NCBI GenBank assembly: GCA_950022655.1
Contig: OX465584.1
Coordinates: 62,188,841-62,252,840, forward strand
DNA from: Alentia gelatinosa
Lineage: Eukaryota > Annelida > Polychaeta > Phyllodocida > Polynoidae
DNA length: 64,000 nt
Direction: 5' to 3'
Below are positions 52,490 to 63,815 of this stretch, one piece after another. Position numbers and translations under genes: made by a program. Within the stretch, counting starts at the first letter, position 1; every line of letters starts with the position of its first letter. The notes beneath the pieces were generated by a model, which saw only the letters and a program-made list of their open reading frames with translations, made no database searches and was not told where the DNA came from.

Positions 52490-53885
52490 TTAAAGTGATC
52501 GAATTTTACATTTGTTATACAATTCGGAGACTGATTTATAACAAGTCACACCTAGACTAGCACGCATACAATGATAAAAGACAATATCAATTGCGGACTG
52601 ATCAGTTTGGGTGCATCCTGTATAGATGAAATCTGCATAATCAATAATCGGAAGGATTGTCTGCTTCAATATAATGCTTTGCATATCAGTGGGCATCAGA
52701 TTTCTGATTAGTCCTAATTTAGGCATTTTGTAACTGGCTTCATTTATGGTTTTCTGTGCTTGGAGCTTATATGTTTAGTTACTGTCGATTATGATTCCTA
52801 GATAATTAAAATGGAATACCCTTTGTAACTTCTCATTATGAATTTGACTCATTTGTAAATCAATCTTATCAAGGTTTCGCCCTACCCACATTTGTTGGGT
52901 CTTCTTGGTTTTTATCACCAGTTTGTGAGATTACTAGACCGATGGCACCACGGACCGATGGCACCTGGACTGATGGCACCTCTTCGGACTGATTGCAAAA
53001 TTTTTCCTAAACCGATGGCACCACTACCTAGACTGATGGCACCACTCACTCAGACTAATGGTTAATACCATATCATATTGTCTACACCACTTTTGAACTA
53101 CCGAGTATATTAAATTCACAAACAAAAATGAATTTACGTGATGATTTTTTTAAAAAATTAAACAAAAACCGGCTCCGGGCCCCTCGGCATCGGCAGCCAG
53201 GGGTCCCGGCCGGCCACCCGTTGTCCCGGCCGGCAGTCACCTCGCGGCCGCCTCAGTACCGGTCGCGGTAGCAGCGGTGGTCTCCTGAAATCAATGATCC
53301 TTTTACAGAAACCAGAAAAAAAAACCTGAAAATTAAACTGGAAACACTGTTATTACAGGTCTACTGCACATTATTACTATATCTATCAAGTGGTTCCCAT
53401 GTCCAGGTTAAAAAAAATGAGGTGGTGCCATCAGTCTATGCAAGTGGTGCCATCAGTCCAGGCACAGGTGCCATCAGTCCAGGTAAAACTGAAAAGAGGT
53501 GCCATCAGTCCAGGTGCCATCGGTCCGTGGTGCCATCGGTCCAGTTACCGTTTGTGATTGGTTATCCATGTAGTCAAATTTCCCAAATCTTTGTCCATAT
53601 CGACCATAGCTTTGAGGGGATCATTACTGCTAGCAATCAAGACTAGATCATCTGCGCACTTTAATGCATTGCACTTTGTTATTTCTCTATAGAAATCATT
53701 TATGAATATTATGAACAAAGTTGGTCCAATTATTGATCCTCGGGGGACCCCGCATGTTACATATCATGTATCTGATCATATTTTGGTTAGTTTTACTGTA
53801 TGTTTTCGGTTAGTTGAATACAATTTTATCAGCGCCAAGAAGTCTGTGTCAAGTATATTCTCTGACTGGGCATACACTGTCTAGT
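52490..53885 (-). pseudogene. LINE RT and C-terminal fragment, split by a TIR element
   Basis: Minus-strand reading: CGVPRGSIIGPTLFIIFIND (about 53750-53695), the catalytic CADDLVLIASS (YADD changed to CADD), then LTTWITNHK at 53560. The frame continues beyond the insert with TKKTQQMWVGRNLDKI and YLGIIIDSN (52920-52790) and ends with NLMPTDMQSIILKQTILPII (52726 onward). It is closely related to the LINE at 40.57-43.4 kb. A frame break near 52730 adds to the damage. Confidence 0.85.
52921..53557. mobile_element. hAT-like 621-bp TIR element, 8-bp duplication
   Basis: GTTTGTGA occurs at 52921-52928 and 53550-53557, around element 52929-53549. The outer ~12 bases match loosely, and then about 45 bases are perfectly inverted. 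The TIRs are built of tandem words: ACCGATGGCACCACGGACCG, then ATGGCACCTGGACTGATGGC. An 8-base target duplication is hAT-like. The interior has a GC-rich block (53160-53290) in an AT-rich setting. Taking one target copy out restores the LINE frame. Confidence 0.85.
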
Positions 53886-54304
53886 AATTTATAGATATGA
53901 TTTTCTAAATGAGCATATAAAAGCTTATACACAAACAAAAAATAGAATAAAAATGATTGGCCTATGATATACTTATAATATACCAATGCTGGGGTTAATG
54001 ATAGCAGTCAAGAACAAACTATCAGTCCACGAATGGCGACCATTGTTGACATAAAGACTGTTGATCAACACAGAATGTATTCCCATTATCATCCCATTTC
54101 TCATACACTTTTCGCCTTGTGATATCTTGATGTACCTGAACTTATATGTAGTATCTAGTGTATGTAGTCATACACCTCATCGGATGTAAACTTATTTGTG
54201 ATCTTGTTGTAATTGTGTTCAAAAGCACTTTTGGTGGAAGAACAGAACCAGAAGGAATAAACAAAAAAACAAAAACAAAAACTAAACAAAAAAAATGAAG
54301 AAAA
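53886..54304. other. AT-rich spacer
   Basis: No gene. The last part (54250-54300) is A-rich (AAACAAAAACAAAAACTAAA) and looks like the tail of the SINE on the minus strand. Confidence 0.5.
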
Positions 54305-54388
54305 GTGGCTGCAACAGGCCTTGAACCGCCAAGGTGGCACAATTTGGGATTATATGTCCAGTATTCTTGACCACTAAGCTCACTCCCA
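54305..54388 (-). repeat. tRNA-derived SINE head
   Basis: On the minus strand, AGCTTAGTGGTCAAGA (54380-54365) fits a tRNA A box and GGCGGTTCAAGGCCT (54330-54316) a B box, about 50 bases apart. It is followed by a T-rich tail. It resembles a tRNA with an altered variable region and lacks a closable acceptor stem, so it is a SINE or tRNA pseudogene, not a working tRNA. Confidence 0.6.
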
Positions 54389-54551
54389 ACCGCTCAGTTG
54401 TCAGCAGACAATATGAACAAAACACTGAAATGCTGAGATGAAAACCTGAAAAAACTCTAAAGTTTGTCCTGTGATAATGTATGTAACTGATGAACTATGT
54501 GTTATTGGAAATTTCTTTTCAGTTTAATGAACTGCTATTCTATAGTTTCTG

Positions 54552-55616
54552 TTGATCACTATGATTATTCACACATTTCAGAGAAGTCCTATCAAGATGA
54601 TGTGTGGAAGGAAGGCCCTCATTGGCTATGGCTATATAGCTATTATTATTGTCTTCTGGTGCAGTTCAAGTACTGCCGTGCAACTTCTTCAGAGGGAAGT
54701 GCCCGACTTCCAATTGAGCCTCTTCAGGTATCTCGGAGGAATGATTCTGGCTGCAGCTTTCCTTAGCTTCTACAGCAAGGAAAACCTTGCAATATCCAAC
54801 GACCTATATCTCTATATTCTTCTGATGTCTATATGTGCTCTGTTATGCAATATCTTCTACTTTTATGCAAACTCCATCCTTCCCCTGACCCATGTGGCAG
54901 GATTAATGCTAGCCTCTCGAGCCATAGTAATCTGCATTGCCTCAAAAATATTTCTGAAGGAAGAGCAGAAGAGTATAACTATTCTATCCATCTTCGGATG
55001 TTCACTTGGGATATTGTTTCTAGTGCAGCCATGGCTTGAGTTCACAAATGGATTTAAACCAGGATTTCTTGAACTGCATACAGGATATCAGAACATGTCA
55101 ACAGATTTGAGTTATGTTTCAGTTGATCATACCACTCAAACAGTATTCTCAAATTATCCTTGGCTCCTACCATGTGGTTATCTAGCTGTTCTTTTGGCTG
55201 CCGTTGTTGACACCCCATATTTCTTGTCTGCAGGTGTTTACCTGAAGAATGTGAACCCTGCACTATTGATGTTTCTGACATCTTCATTTTGCGTTCCATC
55301 CAGTCTAGTGCTTTCTTTGTATTTAGAACAACCTGTTTTGATCACAAATCCATATTCTATCATGTTGGTGTCAATCCATGTGATCGGTACTGCAGTAACA
55401 ATTCTTGTAGAAGTAAAGGCTTGTCAACTGATCAATCCAACACAAGTGACTGTATTTGAAAGTCTTATAACCATAGGGAATCTATTGCCTCAGTACACCA
55501 TACTTAGTGCACATTTGTATGGTAGAAGGAATGCCTTAGAAGTAATTGGCTGCATAATCCTGACTGCATCAGTGTGTTTGAATGGGATTCTATCCACCGA
55601 TAATGAAACACATTAA
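54552..55616 (+). CDS. EamA/SLC35-type membrane transporter, single open frame
   Basis: 354 codons with about ten hydrophobic segments in two repeats of five, the DMT superfamily plan. Segments include LIGYGYIAIIIVFWCSS (residues 23-39), YLYILLMSICALLCNIFYFY (about 85-105), SIFGCSLGILFLVQPWL, LPCGYLAVLLAAVVDTPYFL (about 212-231), LMFLTSSFCVPSSLVLSLYL and LEVIGCIILTASVCLNGIL. The loop RYLGGMILAAAF and the VAGLMLASRAIVICIASKIF segment fit the EamA repeat. It probably exports or exchanges metabolites across a membrane; the substrate cannot be told. The start may be 54552 or 54597, and TTTCTTTTCAG (to about 54522) could be a splice acceptor for an upstream exon. It has no disabling change. Confidence 0.8.
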   Translation: MITMIIHTFQRSPIKMMCGRKALIGYGYIAIIIVFWCSSSTAVQLLQREVPDFQLSLFRYLGGMILAAAFLSFYSKENLAISNDLYLYILLMSICALLCNIFYFYANSILPLTHVAGLMLASRAIVICIASKIFLKEEQKSITILSIFGCSLGILFLVQPWLEFTNGFKPGFLELHTGYQNMSTDLSYVSVDHTTQTVFSNYPWLLPCGYLAVLLAAVVDTPYFLSAGVYLKNVNPALLMFLTSSFCVPSSLVLSLYLEQPVLITNPYSIMLVSIHVIGTAVTILVEVKACQLINPTQVTVFESLITIGNLLPQYTILSAHLYGRRNALEVIGCIILTASVCLNGILSTDNETH

Positions 55617-56768
55617 GTTTGACAAGGACAATAATAAACCCTCACACCCAGCTTGTTTTAGAAAAGAGAGAGACGATGGTTTTAGTATATAAAATCAGTC
55701 TTCAACTGTCTGAGTCAGTGTGTGTGTTGCATAATGAAATCACTTGGCTACCATACCTTGGAGCTTTTTGAATATGTGGCAAAACCAAAGGGGAGTGTCT
55801 GGAAGCACTCACTATGCTCAATGAAATATTGGGAAAATTGGGCTTTGCAGTGAAGTGCAGCAAGGTAGTGATGCCAACCTCATGCCACACTCCTTGAGGT
55901 GGAAATAGGCGCTGAACAACATATGTACAGGCTGCCAAGGGGTGAAGGTGAGGCCCTGCAGATAGTGTGAATGCCATGCTAAGTAACAGAGCAGTATCTT
56001 GCAAGTCTTTGGATTCTCTTGTAGGGAAATTCAGCTTGGCCTCTAGCCATTTTCCCCGGCCCTGTTTGGGACAAGGCTGGGTTCCTTAGCCATAGAGCCC
56101 TCCATCGGGTAGTTATTTCTCACTGGCCGCCATCTGACATGTATAAAAACAAAATTGAATCTACAAATATGTACCCATTTGTCTTCGCCAACCTTCAAAA
56201 TAGCCGTATCTTACTTTGCAACTGTGTATTTAGACATAGTTTTCCAGTGGAGCTTTGCTGGTTCTCACATCCAGCCATTTAGTTCAGTTTTTCTCGCTGG
56301 TTCCCTAACTGCATAGTGCCTCGCCTAATGATATAGAACAGCTTTTCACCCCTGAATGAAGATCAAGGGTGAATACTTTACCTACTTGGCCTCATGCAAT
56401 GTTCATGGAGGTAGATTGTTCACTAGATGGCTATTGGACAGGGTGGTTCCTTGAGGAGCCCCATCACACCACACACATTACAACATCAATGCTTGCCGAC
56501 CTCAAGTGATGGTCAGATTTCCTGGTCGTATTCAATGGCCAGGTCCCCATATTAGAGAAGCGTGTATATATATTACCTGACACTGCCAGCTGTATCAAGG
56601 AGGATGGGCTAGATCCACTCTACTTGGCCTTGGCTTATGTTTGCAGTGTTGGTCATGGATATTAAACAACTCGACCTTAGGGCAAAAGCCCTAACAGACA
56701 ATGCCTTTGCTTACAATACTAGCAAAGCCTACTTATCACATAGCAAGAAGTACCTAGACTTTTGGAGT

Positions 56769-56886
56769 AGTACGTTTGTTTGTTTGTTTGTGGTTTAACG
56801 TCCCAGGGGACCTTTCCTGTATGTAATCAAACTTTAATTAGGTATGTGGCTTATCCATCAACATGCTTAAAGTTTTGTTTTTAAAG
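56769..56886. repeat. GTTTGTTTGTGGTTTAACGT repeat insert
   Basis: This interrupts the recombinase N-domain after residues FWSS. The GTTTGTTTG...GTTTAACGTCCC phrase resembles a SINE family I associate with molluscs; I cannot confirm this without a search. Confidence 0.45.
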
Positions 56887-57074
56887 CAATACCTGGAAGC
56901 GGTCACATGACACACACGTGACGGCTGGACCAATCAGAAGCGCGGAACGGGTATGCAGCCGAGGCCGCGGGAACTTCCGCGGCCCGCTTCCCCTTTCTCT
57001 CTATCAGTGGTCGCATAGCGGTGGGAGAGGACTCATTCAGTTACGCCACGTCGAATCGAATCAATACCTGGAAG
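56887..57074. mobile_element. GC-rich 162-bp insert with 13-bp target duplication
   Basis: CAATACCTGGAAG is repeated at 56887-56899 and 57062-57074. The 162 bases between are GC-rich (GCCGAGGCCGCGGGAACTTC) and end TCGAATCGAAT, a short tandem tail. A long target duplication with a simple tail is typical of LINE-mobilised SINEs. Removing it restores the recombinase reading LKQYLEVISPF. Confidence 0.75.
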
Positions 57075-57398
57075 TCATTTCACCCTTTCAGAAAGAGAGG
57101 CATTTACATGACATGCTCAAAGATAATTATCAGCTACACCTGATACTAAGAGGGGCAAGGAGAATGACCAAGTGCCAAACCAAGCCTTATCCTAACTCCC
57201 TACTCCTCACACAGGATGGCCTGGCCTGGCTTTGGTCTTAACCAACATACCCTTCAGCCCCCCTCACAGCATTGTCTGTTTCATGGCAATTTGTGAGAAA
57301 AAGGTTGAGACACCAGCCTTTGGCTCCCACAGCTTCAGGAGAGGAAGGACTAGCTTCTTGTGAGGGGCAGGATTTCCAGAAGCTCACATCAGGAACCT

Positions 57399-58063
57399 GG
57401 GCCCCGTTGAATAAAAATGTATCGTCCGTGAGGCTGGACGATAAGATATGTTGAAGGATGGGCGAGAAATAAACGAGAATTTATTTTCAGTGTAGCATAA
57501 AACTGCTTGTCCATGTGAGCACTCTCGTCCGTTATAATATCGTTTAATTATCGTAGAATGATTGTATGATTGACCTATATCCACGGGGACCACTAAACAT
57601 GTATAATTCTGTGGGCAAAGAGTTTAGGCGTTGGTCTACAAACCTGAAGGTTGAGTTCTAACCCCATCAAAGGCAAACTTTTTTTTTCAGTAATTTTCAA
57701 ATATTTCACAAGAAAATGATTCAATCGTTAATAAATGTTGAAATTTGGTATAAATGTATCAAATATGAATAGAAATCTCTGTTGAAAATATCTTTTAATT
57801 TGAAATGGATTTAGTGCATGAAAAACGAGTTTGACATCGGCTATGACGCCGAAAACGTGGTTGTCCGCTAGGAGACTTGAACAATAAATAAACAATATTT
57901 TCAAAATAAACAATTTTTTATTCAACACCACTCACGATCGTTCATTTTATAGTCTCGTCTAATGCTCGTCCACCTCCACAATAGTTTTTTATACAACAGT
58001 TTGCCACCGACGAGACTTGTAAGATGCTTTTTTTATCGTTCATTTTTTTATTCAACAGGGCCC
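57399..58063. mobile_element. GGGCCCCGTTGAATA TIR element, inverted copy
   Basis: Ends GGGCCCCGTTGAATAAAAAT and TTTTTTATTCAACAGGGCCC are inverted. It is the reverse-orientation relative of 5227-5860 and 59463-60096. 57612-57675 contains a tRNA-like stretch (AGTTTAGGCGTTGG, AACCTGAAGGTTGAGTTCTA). Confidence 0.8.
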
Positions 58064-59208
58064 TGGGTGACTGGGCCTCCAACTCCTCCATATTCTACAC
58101 CATCAGTCCACCACTGTCACTGGCCCAATTAACTACAGGTATACATATATCAGCCTATTCTTATACCTTGTATACATGTGTTTATTCAGTGGGGTATAGA
58201 TGAAATAAAAATGAATGCTTCATGCAGTAGTTTTGGGCTTTGTTATATAATCTGTAAAAGTCTATTACACACCAAAATGACTCATATTTTGATATCATTA
58301 CATTAAGGATTATTGTGAATTGCATCATTTTCAAGCAGCTGTTCAACCAAACAGGGGTTCAGCAGGCATGATGTAGCCCTCCCGACTCCTCGGCCAGCAG
58401 GTCCCCTGTTAATCTGCAAATTCTCAAACTCTTCCAACAACTGGCCTATTTCCAGCTGGCCGACAACCACTTGGGACACACAAGGCTGCCTGCACGCCTC
58501 ATCTACCATCCCAGGGTCCGTTTAATATCGGACGAACAATGATAAAAAAGCTTGTATGGGTGTCTTAGGGCAGGTCTCATTTAATTATATCAAGAGACGT
58601 CACGAGTTTGAGTCTGAGTTTATTTATGCCACACATTTTTTTTTGGCTCCATAATTTCACGAGTCGAAGACGAGTGACATTACGGAGCCAACAAAATAAG
58701 TGGTATGAATAAGCTCAAACTCAAACGGGTGGCGTCTACATTCTATCCTAAACGATAATAATTTCTGGACGATTATTATATGGTGGCACCACCTGTGGTA
58801 GTTGTTGGTACTATTTTCTCCCACCCTTCAACATGTAGGTGTCACGACCTATCTTCACAAACGATGTATGTCAAATGTACGACCCTCTCCACGAGGGATC
58901 CAACAGCATACCCACGATCAGCCTTATTGAACGATATTTGGCTTGAATCGTCCCTGAGGTCCCCCCTCGCTTCATAGATCGTATCGCCCAGGCTGACTAT
59001 CATTCATCCGATATTAAAGGAACCCCCGATTCATCCGGCTGGTGAGCAAGATTGACAACTCACTGGTGCCATGTTCATTTGAACTCACCTCCATACACTA
59101 AACGCACCCACACCACAAAACCCAGGTATCGAGCGAGGCAGTATGCCACTGTGTACTGGAATGATGGGTGCTAGTCAATTTTCTTTTGAATACAGCATTA
59201 AACTAAAT
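58064..59208. other. Non-coding spacer
   Basis: 58185-58330 matches 33190-33330. 58580-58740 holds an imperfect inverted pair around GAGACGTCACGAGTTTGAGT and ACTCAAACGGGTGGCGTC. No gene. Confidence 0.5.
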
Positions 59209-60799
59209 AATGCAGGTAAATACCTGTATCAATTGATGTTATGAATGTGTATCACAGAATTCCAGCTTCTGTGATACATATCTGCTTAAGGAACAACATA
59301 GGGACTTGGTTCCTCCTTTGGGGCAACATGAACGGCGGGTAATCGGGTGATGTGGTTGGGGCTTCGATGCCACTGTGCACAGTCACATGCCGTCAGACTT
59401 CTTGTAAGGTGAGGGTCTTGTACTGCCCAGTGTGCTTCATGTTCTTGCCTCACCTGGGACCTGGGCCCCATTGAATAAAAAATGAACGATAAAAAAACTA
59501 TCTTACAAGTCTCGTCGGTGGCAAACTGTAGTATAAAAAAGGTATCGTGGAGGTGGACGAGCATTGGACGAGAGGATAAAATGAACGATCGTCAGTGGTG
59601 TTGAACAAAAAATCGTTCATTTTTAAAATATTGTTTATTTATCGTTCAAGTCTCCTCGCGGACGACCATGTTTTCGGTGTCGTAGCCGATGTCAAACTCG
59701 TTTTTCATGCACTAAATCTATTCCAAATTAAAAGATATTTTCAACAGTGATTTCTATTCATATTTGATACATGTACACCAAATTTCAACATTTATTAACG
59801 ATTGAATCATTCTTTTGTAAAATGTTTGAAAATTACTGGAAAAATAAAGTTTGCCTTGGATGGGGTTAGAACTCTCAACCTTCAGGTTGAGAGACATGTC
59901 TAGTGGTCCCCGTGGATATAGGTCAATTATACGATCATTCTACGATAATTGAACGATATTATCACAGACGACAGTGCTCACATGAACGAGCAGTTTTATG
60001 CTACACTGAAAATAAATTATTGTTTATTTCTCGTCCATCCTTCACTATGTCTTATCGTCCAGCCTCACGGACGACAATTTTGTATTCAACGGGGCCCTGT
60101 TTCACTAGTTTCCTGACATGTCTAGATGGCATCTAGATGGTGTGTCCGGTTTCACAAGAACTAGCCATTAGACTTTGTTTTGTCCATTCTTGCTTGCAGT
60201 GTTGGTGCCGCTTTTTATGTCTGTCTAACGCTTTTGTCACTAAACAAGTGAAACAGGTCCATGATTGGTAGATTTGTATAATTCATTTGTTTGGGGTCTG
60301 TCTTTTCCTAAGGGCAGCTACTTGTGGTGTCACAAAACTAGACAACCCCAATGTCTGTATGGTGTCACAGACATGTCACAAACCTAGTGAAACAGGTCCC
60401 AGATCATGATCAAGAGGTAGGTGTCGTTCACCTGCACATCACCTCTGGTCCTGTGATTGGCTGGATTGAAGGCTTTAATTATTGGGGTCTGACCTTGAAC
60501 TGTTGTAGGGCTGCATAATACAGCAGTAGAAATGCTGCCTGAACAAAAGTGTCAAGTGGCACATTGGTCAGGATCAGTCTGCGCCTGCACGAAAACCACC
60601 ATTTATGGTTGTAAACCAATGTATCATTGTTTATATTATTAATGGCAGAGGGAGACGTCTGTACCCATGCCCATGTTCCACACCAGGGGGCGTGTACCAC
60701 CTATTCTCGCGAGTCAGAGACTCCTACGTTCCATTTCTCTGCCATGCTCACTCATGTAAGCACGTTCTCTGGTCTGGTGGTGTTTGTAATTTTTTTTAC

Positions 60800-62023
60800 A
60801 ATGGCGACGGGTGGACAACCTAGCAACTTAGACACGGCAAAGTTGATGAACTGCAAGGCTTGTCAAGGTCGCCATTTGGACGATACTGTAAATTCGTCCA
60901 GGAAGACGTGGAGTACGACTCAGACGAAGTGCAGGAGCGGCCATTGGTCACGCAACAAGCCGCCGGTGACGACCGAGACACATCGGAAGTCTCAGACGTT
61001 ATACCACCAACTTGCGCAGAACTACTACTAGCCAAACAACAAGCTAAACTAGAACAGGAGCAGTTGCAGGACCAAGACGAGCTAGCAAAGTTAGCGAACT
61101 GGCAGCGTTGAAGTTGGAGAACACCACTCTCAAATCACAATCACGAGTCAGCCTCCCGGGATGCACCGAGCCGTGATGAGCACAGCTTCGGGTTGGTGCC
61201 GAGCAACCGTCAACATGTTATAACCGCGGGCCTTCTGGGTGCCGGGGTATCGCCTACATCGATCAGAGCAGATGCACTCAACGGAATATTATCACCGCAG
61301 AATCCACCTGAAGGTATTCCCAAAGACTGCGATTGGATTAACAATTTACAGTGGCTTTCTGAATCATTGAAACGTAAGCGTTCTCGTCACTGGCTTCAGC
61401 CCGAGGAAATGACTTACCGGGAGTTACTATACGGTATGGTATGCGTACTTTGGTGCGTTCAGCCAGCCAATATCCCAACAAACACAGCCGTAGCGTACGG
61501 GTCTCATCTCAAGTTTGTATCCCAGAAAGGCCTAACATCTGTATTCACAGCAGAAGCTTTGTCACGTTATGAGCACTCTGTTACTAGTATGGTGTTAGAC
61601 GGTTGTATCTCCACATTTGTCCCTGCCGGACATGAAGCGGTTTACACATTCTTGTCGGCAGAGAACACGACAGCCGTGAAGCAAGCCGTGTGGTCTCAGT
61701 CCAAGTCAAAACCAAAGAGCGGAGTAAAGTGTCCTGATGATGTATGCCCTAGGTACAACTTCTTGTTTTGCGATCAGGACTCTTGTTCTAGGGTCACGTC
61801 TGTGCCACTTGCCATGGTAATTACAAGGTTAAAACGTGCAGACATCAAACCAAGTCTCAGGATCATAAATCCGCGGAAGGGACTAAGCAGGACTGATATT
61901 CCGCCGTTCACGGGAACAAGCAGCAACCAGAGGGGTTATGCTGGTACAGGACTCTTTATTTCAATGTGGTCGCCGGGAACTTTCCGACAAGCTGGAGCTG
62001 GTTTCTTGTTTATCTTTCGATGA
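60800..62023 (+). pseudogene. Gag-like protein, frameshifted (copy 2)
   Basis: ATG 60800 opens MATGGQPSNLDTAKLMNCKA with C-x2-C-x3-H. A one-base shift near 60873 continues with FGRYCKFVQEDVEYDSDEVQ, giving C-x2-C-x3-H-x6-C, then a Gln/Glu-rich coiled coil (AELLLAKQQAKLEQEQLQDQ). Another shift near 61105 leads to a 230-residue block (61193 onward) with LVPSNRQHVITAGLLGAG, DCDWINNLQWLSESLK, TYRELLYGMVCVLWC, LTSVFTAEALSRYEHSV, and a Cys/His-containing end CPRYNFLFCDQDSCSR. This layout is gag-like. The family was not recognised and no RT follows. Confidence 0.6.
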
Positions 62024-62524
62024 CGTATGTAGTACAGCGGATCCGCTGGCAACCAGCGAAAGCAGTTCAAGTTCTATGGACAGTTTGTTGTACAAAAACA
62101 TGTTTTGTGATAATATTTGCTCATTTTCGAGCTTCACAGAATTATTGAACGCTTATTCTGGTTATCTGTCACTCTGGGATTCAAAGACTCCTCATTTTTT
62201 AACAGATGTGAGGTCGCAAATGAATTTATCAGGTTGGCGATATATACGTCCAGGCCTTATATACGGACTGTATTTCGGGCTGTATTTCACACTGGCCAAA
62301 TTGAGAGGAAATACCCTCTGCCCCCTCCGCTTCCCACCCCTTTGTGTTGGTAGAAGTACAGGTGTCCTCCGTAGGAATCCCTCCCCCAGCCCCCACACCA
62401 CCCCCTGCCACCTCCCCCTGCCACCGCTCAGTGAAGCCCTGTTCACTGGACGTTATATATACGCCTACAGATGAGGTGTATACACACAGGGAATAGGACA
62501 ACCTTGTATACGCAAAATAACTAC

Positions 62525-62897
62525 TTAACCCTTTAAGGACGGCCTCCTATGGCAGACCTAAACACTTGGGGATGGCTACTAGAGACTATGTACAGTTCTA
62601 GGGCACGGGGGCATTGTCATCTGTACTCAAAATTCGAAGGTTTATAACGTGATATAATCTATTATCCTTGATATTTTTATTTCTATCATTTAGAATTCGA
62701 AAATATGAGGGTACACCTACATTCTGTAAAAATGTCAAGTTTATTGTTAAGATATGTCATTTTCAAAAACAATTTCATAAATATCCAGCAAATGATGCCT
62801 TAAGGCATCATCTGCCCTCGGCTGGTTGATGCCTTAAGGCATCATCCGCCCCCAACCAGGTGATGCCTTAAGGCATCATCCGCCCTTAAAGGGTTAA
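62525..62897. mobile_element. PiggyBac-like TTAA MITE, copy 2
   Basis: Same element as 7254-7626, with three GATGCCTTAAGGCATC palindromes near its right end. It was duplicated together with the surrounding unit. Confidence 0.8.
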
Positions 62898-63245
62898 ATA
62901 CACCGGGCACATTCATATGTAAACTGATGGTGTTCGTGTAGTGAAGGTTGTGCATGGGGATTGCCTTGTGTTGTCTTGGTTTGTAGTCTTATCCTCCAGT
63001 GCCCACTGGATGTGCATGTGTCACACTTTCAGCCCTGGGTTTCCTGTCAGTGTGATGTAGGTCTTACCTTGTGACAGGTGGTTTGCAATACTGCCCAAGG
63101 TCACACAGTGTAGGCAGAGGTACTCCACATATGACACATGTCTTCACTGCATGAAACTAACCAGTTTATTTCAATATACGCCATCGTGTAAATGCTTGAA
63201 TAGGATGTTTATTGACATGTTTTCATATATATACATCCATATTTC

Positions 63246-63815
63246 ATGCCAGCATATTAGGCGTATACAAGACTGTTTCCTTTTGTACATGGACACGTCT
63301 TGGCTGTACTTCACACCAGGCGTATGCAAAAGGAAATATCCTCTGCGCTACATGTATATGCCAGTCATATACATGTTATATATGGCTGGGGCATATTAGG
63401 CATATAAAAGACTGTTTCCTTTTGTACATGGACACGTCTTGGATGTATTTCACACCAGGCGTATGCAAAAGGAAATATCCTCTGAGCTACATGTATATGC
63501 CAGTCGTATACATGTTATATATGGCTGGGGCATATTAGGCAAATAAAAGACTGTTTCCTTTTGTACATGGACGCGTCTTGGCTGTATTTCACACCAGGCG
63601 TATACAAAAGGAAATATCCTCTGCGCTACATGTATATGCAAGTCGTATACATGTTGTATATGGCTGGTGCATATTAGGCGTATAAAAGACTGTTTCCTTT
63701 TGTACATGGACATGTCTTGGCTGTATTTCACACCAGGCGTATACAAAAGGAAATATCCTCTGCGCGACATGTATATGCCAGTCGTATACATGTTATATAT
63801 GGCTGGCACAAATGT
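63246..63815. repeat. 139-bp tandem array, copy 2
   Basis: Four units, as in 7886-8600, but without the 20-base expansion in the last unit. Confidence 0.85.

Larger units (their letters stand above)
55760..57400 (+). pseudogene. Decayed DIRS-like RT/RNase H/recombinase
   Basis: Pieces in several frames: ECLEALTMLNEILGKLGFAV (55795-55860, RT thumb), ADLK then WSDFLVVFNGQV (about 56495-56545, the connection motif also seen in the first DIRS element), MDIKQLDLRAKALTDNAFAY (56655 onward, start of a tyrosine-recombinase N-domain), then QYLEVISPFQKERHLHDMLK and LILRGARRMTKCQ (57062-57180). Stops and two insertions disrupt it. No catalytic recombinase residues are found. Confidence 0.65.
60584..62942. 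mobile_element. TIR-bounded insertion carrying a gag-like gene, long form
   Basis: Same ends as 6348-7672 (the left end has lost two bases). It holds the longer gag-like reading at 60800-62023 and, near its right end, the nested TTAA element. The gag-like sequence on its own suggests an older retroelement inserted inside, or a gene carried by the TIR element. Confidence 0.65.

Noticed and set aside
54305..54388. A functional tRNA gene on the minus strand
   Set aside because: A and B boxes fit, but the acceptor and anticodon stems do not close properly and it has a T-rich SINE-like tail.
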